From Candidatus Colimorpha enterica (GTDB lineage Bacteria; Bacillota; Clostridia; Oscillospirales; CAG-272): a stretch of 9,065 bases of DNA. This document shows, one piece after another, positions 5,254 to 9,065 of this stretch (position 1 is the stretch's first letter; each line of letters begins with the position of its first letter). The DNA lies in contig FR891085.1 of NCBI GenBank assembly GCA_000433515.1, forward strand, positions 1-9,065. The letters run 5' to 3'. The notes below the pieces were generated by a model. It saw only the letters and a list, made by a program, of their open reading frames with translations. It was not told the DNA's origin and ran no database searches. The position numbers and the translations under genes are program-made.

Positions 5254-5286
5254 TTGGGGAGAATTTGGGGAGAACTCGGGGAGAAA
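5254..5286. repeat. Three tandem 11-bp iterons near the attachment site
   Basis: TTGGGGAGAAT, TTGGGGAGAAC and TCGGGGAGAAA occupy 5254-5264, 5265-5275 and 5276-5286 without gaps. The shared core GGGGAGAA recurs every 11 bases, about one helical turn. They sit about 170 bases beyond the att core and in front of the tandem-HTH gene. Likely binding sites for integrase, the Xis-like protein or the gene's own regulator; which one is not shown. Confidence 0.6.
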
Positions 5287-5302
5287 AACACAGTGATTTG
5301 CA

Positions 5303-5346
5303 GATAACGCCTACCTTGTACCGAGACTAAAGCAAAGGTGGTTATC
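5303..5346 (+). promoter_or_regulatory. Possible hairpin covering the ribosome binding site of the tandem-HTH gene
   Basis: GATAAC (5303-5308) pairs with GTTATC (5341-5346). After an asymmetric internal loop, ACCTT (5313-5317) pairs with AAGGT (5335-5339), which is part of the Shine-Dalgarno of the gene starting at 5350. The stem is shorter and less perfect than the one at 2495-2554. Confidence 0.3.
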
Positions 5347-5349
5347 AGC

Positions 5350-5955
5350 ATGACTGAAAACTTGAAATACTACGAAGCTATCCGCAGAGAGTACCCCGAA
5401 ACGATCTCAAAGGATCAGTTCTACCGGATAGCTCACATCAGCAAAGCAACAGCCCTTCATCTCCTGCAACATGGTTTAGTCCCTTGTAAGGACACCGGCA
5501 AAAAAACTCGCCGGTACACAATCCGTACCGACGATGTTATCTTCTATTTGATTGACCGGCAGATTCACCCGGAGATTTACCGCGCACCCGATAAATGGTA
5601 TCAGGAACGCTCTGGTCACTATAACTCACGAATCACATACCGCAATGAGTTAGCGAAGCTCACCGACGATGAAAAGATGGATTTCCATAAAATGCTTGAA
5701 CACGAAATGGAATCCTATGGCGATCTTTTGATTATCGTCGATGTTGCAGATATAACCGGTTACTGTGATACAACGATTCATAGATGGATCAACGCAAAGA
5801 AGCTCAAGGCATTCTATATATCCGGTAAGTTCATGATCCCGAAGCTCAGTCTTGCAGACTTCCTCGTCTCACAGTACAGCTTCGACATCACGCGGAAAAC
5901 TTGGAAACATATGCTACTCATCAGAAACTTTCTTGACCAGCTCGAAACAACTTAA
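5350..5955 (+). CDS. Tandem-HTH DNA-binding protein, Xis-like
   Basis: 201 residues from ATG 5350, with AAGGTGG (5335-5341) eight bases upstream, preferred to GTG 5338. Two excisionase/MerR-like helix-turn-helix units are visible. The first spans about 20-68 (ISKDQFYRIAHISKATALHL, then RRYTIRTDDVIFYLID). The second spans about 127-172 (LIIVDVADITGYCDTTIHRW, then AFYISGKFMIPKLSLADFLV). A charged linker with a predicted helix joins them. Each unit has the HTH, wing and following helix seen in the 74-aa Xis at 3338-3562, and both proteins start with a short helix followed by a YP(D/E) motif. It is the first gene beyond the att site and the only gene before a strong terminator. It could be a second directionality factor or a repressor of the transfer module. 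No signal peptide or membrane segment. Confidence 0.85.
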   Translation: MTENLKYYEAIRREYPETISKDQFYRIAHISKATALHLLQHGLVPCKDTGKKTRRYTIRTDDVIFYLIDRQIHPEIYRAPDKWYQERSGHYNSRITYRNELAKLTDDEKMDFHKMLEHEMESYGDLLIIVDVADITGYCDTTIHRWINAKKLKAFYISGKFMIPKLSLADFLVSQYSFDITRKTWKHMLLIRNFLDQLETT

Positions 5956-5970
5956 TAAGTCAAACGGAAT

Positions 5971-6018
5971 AGCCCCGGTATTGCACTGCGCATAGCAGAA
6001 CAGTACCGGGGCTTTTTC
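5971..6018 (+). terminator. Intrinsic terminator after the tandem-HTH gene
   Basis: AGCCCCGGTA (5971-5980) and TACCGGGGCT (6004-6013) form a perfect 10-bp GC-rich stem, with an inner CTGC/GCAG pair (5986-5989/5995-5998) and a following TTTTTCTATTT. It isolates the HTH gene from the transfer module. Confidence 0.88.
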
Positions 6019-6046
6019 TATTTCAAACAAAAATGGAGGTAAGCAA

Positions 6047-6268
6047 ATGTACCCGAAAGGATGCGCATTGGCGTTTGAGGCATTGATGAAAGAAACGCCG
6101 TATAACCACTACGATAGCGGCTGCGATGGTATTTGCCCTGAATGCCGATCCTGCTGCTTCCATCGTCCTCATTGGAAATATCAGTCCTGCGTTTTCAAAG
6201 AATGTCCATACTCGCCGGTTTTTCTATCGACACTCCGAGGTCCGCAGGACGCAGAAAAGGAGCGTTGA
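6047..6268 (+). CDS. Small cysteine-rich protein at the start of the transfer module
   Basis: 73 residues with GGAGG (6035-6039) seven bases before the ATG. The core GCDGICPECRSCC, then HRPHWKYQSCVFKECPY, holds seven cysteines and two histidines in 32 residues, so it is probably a zinc- or other metal-binding domain. Short proteins of this pattern (MYP-GCALAF start, CPECRSC, HRPHWKYQSC) regularly precede the HTH/DUF6017 gene in Tn1549-like elements; their function is unknown. It ends four bases before the next start, and its 3' end carries that gene's ribosome binding site. Confidence 0.82.
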   Translation: MYPKGCALAFEALMKETPYNHYDSGCDGICPECRSCCFHRPHWKYQSCVFKECPYSPVFLSTLRGPQDAEKER

Positions 6269-6272
6269 GCAC

Positions 6273-7109
6273 ATGGCAGTCTATCGCGTAAACAAAGACC
6301 GCAGCTATACCGTCATGGCAAACTTCCATCTCAGAGACAAGAATCTCTCCCTCAAGGCAGTCGGTCTTCTCTCTAAGATGCTCTCGTTTAACGACGGCTG
6401 GAAGTTCTCAACTCGCGGCTTATCTGCGATCTGCAAGGAAGGTCCCGATGCTATTCACTCAGCACTCAGGGAGCTTGAAAAGCATGGCTATCTCGTCCGG
6501 CACAGAACACGGGACGATAAAGGCAGGATGTCCTGCATGGTCTTCGAGATATATGAGAAGCCACAACCGGTAAGTCCTGATACGGGAAAACCACATATGG
6601 AAAATCCAGATGTGGACAATCCAGATATGGATAAACCACACAAGGATAATCCCGCACAAATAAATACTAATCAAGTAATTACCCAAGAAAGAAATAACTC
6701 TTTGAGCAATTATCAATCTATCAATCTTGATGGGATGGATGGGATGGACATGAGAGCGCAGTATGAAGAGATGATCAGGGACAACCTTGAGGTTGATATT
6801 CTCTCTCAGGATAGTCGCTTCGATACTGACCGCGTTAATGAGATGGTCGAAATCATGCTGGATGCTATCTGCTCAACTCGTCCTACGATTCGCATCAACG
6901 GCGAGGATATGCCTCAGCAAGTGGTAAAGTCCCGTTTCCTCAAGCTCAACAGTAGCCACATAGAGTATGTCCTTCACGCAATGAATGAATGCCCTTCCGA
7001 CATTCGGAACATCAGAGCATATATGCTCACGACGCTGTATAACGCATCCTTGACGATGGATAACTACTATTCGGCTCTCGTAAATCATGACCTCTACGGT
7101 CAGAAATAA
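6273..7109 (+). CDS. HTH protein with C-terminal DUF6017 domain, replication-initiator-like
   Basis: 278 residues from ATG 6273, with AAGGAG (6257-6262) ten bases upstream; an open frame extending back to 6126 overlaps the Cys-rich gene and is not its start. The N-terminal 100 residues hold a winged-helix domain typical of phage and plasmid replication initiators (SLKAVGLLSKMLSFNDGWKF, then AICKEGPDAIHSALRELEKH). A hydrophilic linker contains four five-residue repeats (KPHME, NPDVD, NPDMD, KPHKD; 6588-6647). The C-terminal about 110 residues match the DUF6017 pattern (RDNLEVDILSQDSRFDTDRV, later YNASLTMDNYYSALVNHDLY). In Tn1549-like ICEs this gene opens the transfer region and is thought to help replication of the circular form; that role is inference. 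Confidence 0.88.
   Translation: MAVYRVNKDRSYTVMANFHLRDKNLSLKAVGLLSKMLSFNDGWKFSTRGLSAICKEGPDAIHSALRELEKHGYLVRHRTRDDKGRMSCMVFEIYEKPQPVSPDTGKPHMENPDVDNPDMDKPHKDNPAQINTNQVITQERNNSLSNYQSINLDGMDGMDMRAQYEEMIRDNLEVDILSQDSRFDTDRVNEMVEIMLDAICSTRPTIRINGEDMPQQVVKSRFLKLNSSHIEYVLHAMNECPSDIRNIRAYMLTTLYNASLTMDNYYSALVNHDLYGQK
6588..6647 (+). repeat. Four 15-bp tandem repeats inside the HTH/DUF6017 gene
   Basis: In-frame 15-bp units encode K/N-P-H/D-x-D/E pentapeptides, most alike at AATCCAGATGTGGAC and AATCCAGATATGGAT. They form the flexible linker between the HTH and DUF6017 domains. Unit number can change by slippage without frameshift. Confidence 0.7.
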
Positions 7110-7133
7110 ACTCTGCGGAAGGAGGTATCAAGC

Positions 7134-7169
7134 GTGACCACAATCTATCTCAGGGGTGTGCCGCCTTAG
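7134..7169 (+). CDS. Possible 11-codon leader peptide before pcfB
   Basis: GTG at 7134 is preceded by a near-perfect AAGGAGGT (7119-7126) at 7-base spacing and opens a frame encoding MTTIYLRGVPP, then TAG. A strong site followed by such a short frame suggests a leader peptide. It ends Pro-Pro-stop, a context known to slow ribosomes, and its stop lies in the loop of the hairpin at 7153-7185. No homologue is known to me; the site could instead be the remnant of a lost gene. Confidence 0.35.
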   Translation: MTTIYLRGVPP

Positions 7170-7185
7170 CTGCGGCTCAGTCCCC
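7153..7185 (+). promoter_or_regulatory. GC-rich hairpin between the leader ORF and pcfB
   Basis: GCCGC (7160-7164) pairs with GCGGC (7172-7176) around a 7-base loop, and GGGG (7153-7156) pairs with CCCC (7182-7185) outside an internal loop. There is no T-tract, so it is probably not a terminator. It overlaps the end of the putative leader ORF and lies 13 bases before the pcfB ribosome binding site. Confidence 0.4.
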
Positions 7186-7210
7186 GTGAAGTCTCAGAAA
7201 GGAGGTTCCC

Positions 7211-7702
7211 ATGCAGGATGAAGTAAATACCAAAGTTGTTGCTATCGCTATCAAGGGCGGCAAGATCACAGGCGAAATGCTGGAAAAGGCTCTCAAGAAG
7301 TTTGTGGAGGAAATTGAGAAGGCGCAGAAAACAGCCTCTCAGCCTAAGACCTATCGGGGTAAGCAGTCCATTAAGCATCTCGTGGAGCAGAATGCCGCTA
7401 TCAGCAACATCGAAGTGACCGATGGAAACATCAAGTCCTTTGAGCGTACAGCAAGTAAATACGGGATTGACTACGCGCTCAAGAAAGACACTTCTGAACA
7501 GCCTCCGCGCTACCTTGTTTTCTTCAAGGGGCGTGATGTCGATGTCATGACTCAGGCGTTTAAGGAGTTCTCCGCAAAAACGGTCAAACAGAAAGACAAA
7601 CCTTCTCTCAGGCAGAAGCTCTCTCGCCATCAGGAGCAGTCGAAGAAGCAGCAGCGTGAGAAGGTCAAGGTCAAGAGTAAGGATCGAGGCGTTGAGCTAT
7701 GA
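7211..7702 (+). CDS. pcfB: PcfB-family conjugation protein (DUF3801)
   Basis: 163 residues with AAAGGAGG (7198-7205) five bases before the ATG. The start QDEVNTKVVAIAIKGGKITG, then EMLEKALKKFVEEIEK, and the middle TYRGKQSIKHLVEQNAAISN followed by YLVFFKGRDVDVM are characteristic of the PcfB/DUF3801 family. The C-terminus is very basic (RQKLSRHQEQSKKQQREKVK), suiting DNA or partner binding. In pCF10-type and Tn1549-type systems, PcfB is a relaxosome-linked factor that works with the coupling protein. The stop overlaps the VirD4 start (ATGA at 7699-7702), so the two are translationally coupled. Confidence 0.92.
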   Translation: MQDEVNTKVVAIAIKGGKITGEMLEKALKKFVEEIEKAQKTASQPKTYRGKQSIKHLVEQNAAISNIEVTDGNIKSFERTASKYGIDYALKKDTSEQPPRYLVFFKGRDVDVMTQAFKEFSAKTVKQKDKPSLRQKLSRHQEQSKKQQREKVKVKSKDRGVEL

Positions 7703-9065
7703 AAAAGAAGCTGGACATCAAGAAGCTCATCCTTCTCAATCTCCCGTATGTATTCGCGTTCTACTTTGTCAATAAGCTGGCAACGGTCTTCCGTCTGGCA
7801 CACGGCGATGATCTCTTAGGCAAGCTCACCGGAGGCTTTGCAAACTTCGGCAGTGCATTTTCCAATCCGCTGCCCAGCTTCAATCCGATTGACTTGCTCA
7901 TCGGCGTTGCAGCAGGAGCATTACTCAAGCTGGCGGTCTATTTGAAGGGAAAAAACCGAAAGAAGTTCCGTCAAGGAGAGGAATACGGATCTGCACGATG
8001 GGGCAAACTGGAAGACATCAAGCCGTATATGGATGATGACTTCTCCAACAATGTGATCCTGACGCAGACAGAAGCCCTCACCATGAACAGCCGTCCGAAG
8101 CAGCCGAAGTACGCTCGAAACAAAAACATCCTGGTCATCGGCGGATCAGGCTCAGGTAAAACGCGCTTCTTTGTTAAGCCAAATCTCATGCAATTACACA
8201 GTTCATATTGCGTGACTGATCCAAAAGGTACGATCTTAGTCGAGTGCGGACGGATGCTTGAAAAGAATGGGTATGTCATCAAATCACTGAATACCATCAA
8301 TTTCAAGAAGTCCATGCACTATAACCCTTTTGCCTACATCCGCAGCGAAAAGGATATTCTCAAGCTGGTCAATACGATCATCGTCAACACGAAGGGAGAT
8401 GGCGATAAGTCCGGCGAAGATTTCTGGGTGAAGGCTGAAAAGCTGCTCTATCAGGCATACATCGGGTACATTTGGTACGAAGCACCGGAACACGAGAAAA
8501 ACTTTACTACCTTGCTCGAAATGATCAATGCTTCGGAAGCCAGAGAGGATGACGAAACCTTCAAAAATCCCGTTGACATCATGTTCGATGAGCTTGAAGC
8601 CAAAGACCCTGAACACTTTGCAGTTAAGCAATACCGCAAATACAAGCTAAGTGCTGGCAAGACTGCCAAGTCGATCTTAATTAGCTGCGGTGCGCGTCTT
8701 GCTCCCTTCGACATAGCTGAACTTAGAGAGCTGATGAGTTATGATGAAATGGAGCTTGACACCCTCGGAGATCGCAAAACAGCTCTCTTTGTTATCATCT
8801 CCGACACGGATGACACCTTTAACTTTGTGGTGGCTATCATGTACTCGCAGATGTTCAACCTACTCTGCGATAAAGCGGACGATGTTTACAACGGCAGATT
8901 GCCCGTTCATGTGCGCTGCCTTCTCGATGAGTTCGCCAACATCGGTCAGATACCGAAGTTTGATAAGCTCATCGCAACCATCCGAAGCCGTGAAATCTCA
9001 GCCTCCATCATTTTGCAGTCGCAGTCCCAGCTCAAGACCATCTACAAGGATGCAGCCGATACCAT
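7699..9065 (+). CDS. VirD4/TraG-type conjugation coupling ATPase, N-terminal part
   Basis: 455 codons are visible; the frame runs off the window end. The start ATG overlaps the pcfB stop (ATGA). Two membrane segments are visible near the N-terminus (about residues 9-30, LILLNLPYVFAFYFV, and about 63-82, PIDLLIGVAAGALLKLAVYL). The cytoplasmic motor follows with EYGSARWG, Walker A GGSGSGKT (148-155), the DPKG motif (174-177) and Walker B CLLDEFANIG (D410, E411). LQSQSQL near the cut end is another conserved VirD4 motif. This membrane ATPase links the relaxase-DNA complex to the type IV secretion channel. The part shown is intact. Confidence 0.95.
   Translation, partial: MKKKLDIKKLILLNLPYVFAFYFVNKLATVFRLAHGDDLLGKLTGGFANFGSAFSNPLPSFNPIDLLIGVAAGALLKLAVYLKGKNRKKFRQGEEYGSARWGKLEDIKPYMDDDFSNNVILTQTEALTMNSRPKQPKYARNKNILVIGGSGSGKTRFFVKPNLMQLHSSYCVTDPKGTILVECGRMLEKNGYVIKSLNTINFKKSMHYNPFAYIRSEKDILKLVNTIIVNTKGDGDKSGEDFWVKAEKLLYQAYIGYIWYEAPEHEKNFTTLLEMINASEAREDDETFKNPVDIMFDELEAKDPEHFAVKQYRKYKLSAGKTAKSILISCGARLAPFDIAELRELMSYDEMELDTLGDRKTALFVIISDTDDTFNFVVAIMYSQMFNLLCDKADDVYNGRLPVHVRCLLDEFANIGQIPKFDKLIATIRSREISASIILQSQSQLKTIYKDAADT

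Larger units (their letters stand above)
5082..9065. mobile_element. Conjugation-start end of an ICE (Tn1549-like)
   Basis: The order tandem-HTH protein, Cys-rich protein, HTH/DUF6017 protein, PcfB, VirD4/TraG matches the start of the transfer module of Tn1549-like elements. It begins exactly where the tRNA-Ser homology stops. Codons ending in C or G are much more frequent here than in the umuC-to-sigma segment. Confidence 0.65.

Noticed and set aside
6126..6272. Upstream extension of the HTH/DUF6017 gene
   Set aside because: It overlaps the Cys-rich gene in another frame and lacks a ribosome site; the ATG at 6273 has AAGGAG upstream and starts the conserved MAVYRVNKDRSYTVMANF region.
6588..6647. 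CRISPR-like or iteron array
   Set aside because: The repeats are in-frame 15-bp coding units inside a linker, with no spacers.
7166..7630. 154-aa open frame on the minus strand
   Set aside because: It lies wholly opposite pcfB, which has clear family motifs and a strong ribosome site; the reverse frame is low in plausible domain structure.
7971..8714. Minus-strand frames opposite the VirD4 gene
   Set aside because: Shadows of a gene with Walker A and B motifs in the + frame.

Overview
The window looks like DNA from a gut-type Firmicute of class Clostridia (Ruminococcaceae/Lachnospiraceae-like). It is filled almost entirely by integrative conjugative element (ICE) genes of the Tn1549/Tn916 type. 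The assignment rests on recognisable families: a Y-family polymerase, the Tn1549-type sigma/zinc/Xis/Int end module, a DUF6017 replication-type protein, PcfB and a VirD4 coupling protein. It also rests on strong AGGAGG-type ribosome binding sites. All genes are on the + strand; the one minus-strand feature is a truncated tRNA-Ser(CGA).

Layout. (1) 3-2161: an accessory operon starting with the C-terminal part of a UmuC/DinB-type polymerase. Next come a small S24/UmuD-like protein that lacks the catalytic serine, a conserved 86-aa protein, a zinc-ribbon protein and a protein with a CCSGH motif. (2) 2162-2557: a complex leader region with a strong terminator-type hairpin, a possible pseudoknot, a 12-codon leader ORF and a long hairpin that buries the ribosome binding site of the next gene. 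(3) 2558-4912: the element-end module, with a sigma-70-like regulator, a zinc-finger protein, an Xis-like protein and a tyrosine integrase. (4) 4913-5349: the recombination region, with two 21-bp-spaced repeats, a terminator, the 3' part of tRNA-Ser broken at its anticodon loop, and three 11-bp iterons. (5) 5350-9065: the start of a conjugation module, with a tandem-HTH protein, a Cys-rich protein, a HTH/DUF6017 protein, PcfB and VirD4/TraG (cut by the window end).

The main inference is that the int end of one element meets the conjugation-start end of an element at the tRNA-Ser attachment site. That is the arrangement expected of an excised circle (attP) or of two elements in tandem at one tRNA. 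The right side is visibly richer in G/C-ending codons than the umuC-to-sigma side, so the left accessory part may have a separate origin.

The most interesting non-coding signal is the leader in front of the sigma-like gene. A short leader ORF ends inside the 5' arm of a 19-bp interrupted stem, and the 3' arm of that stem contains the Shine-Dalgarno sequence of the sigma gene. This is the architecture of translational attenuation or coupling. It sits behind a terminator-like hairpin, so the element's recombination genes may be under two-step ribosome-linked control.
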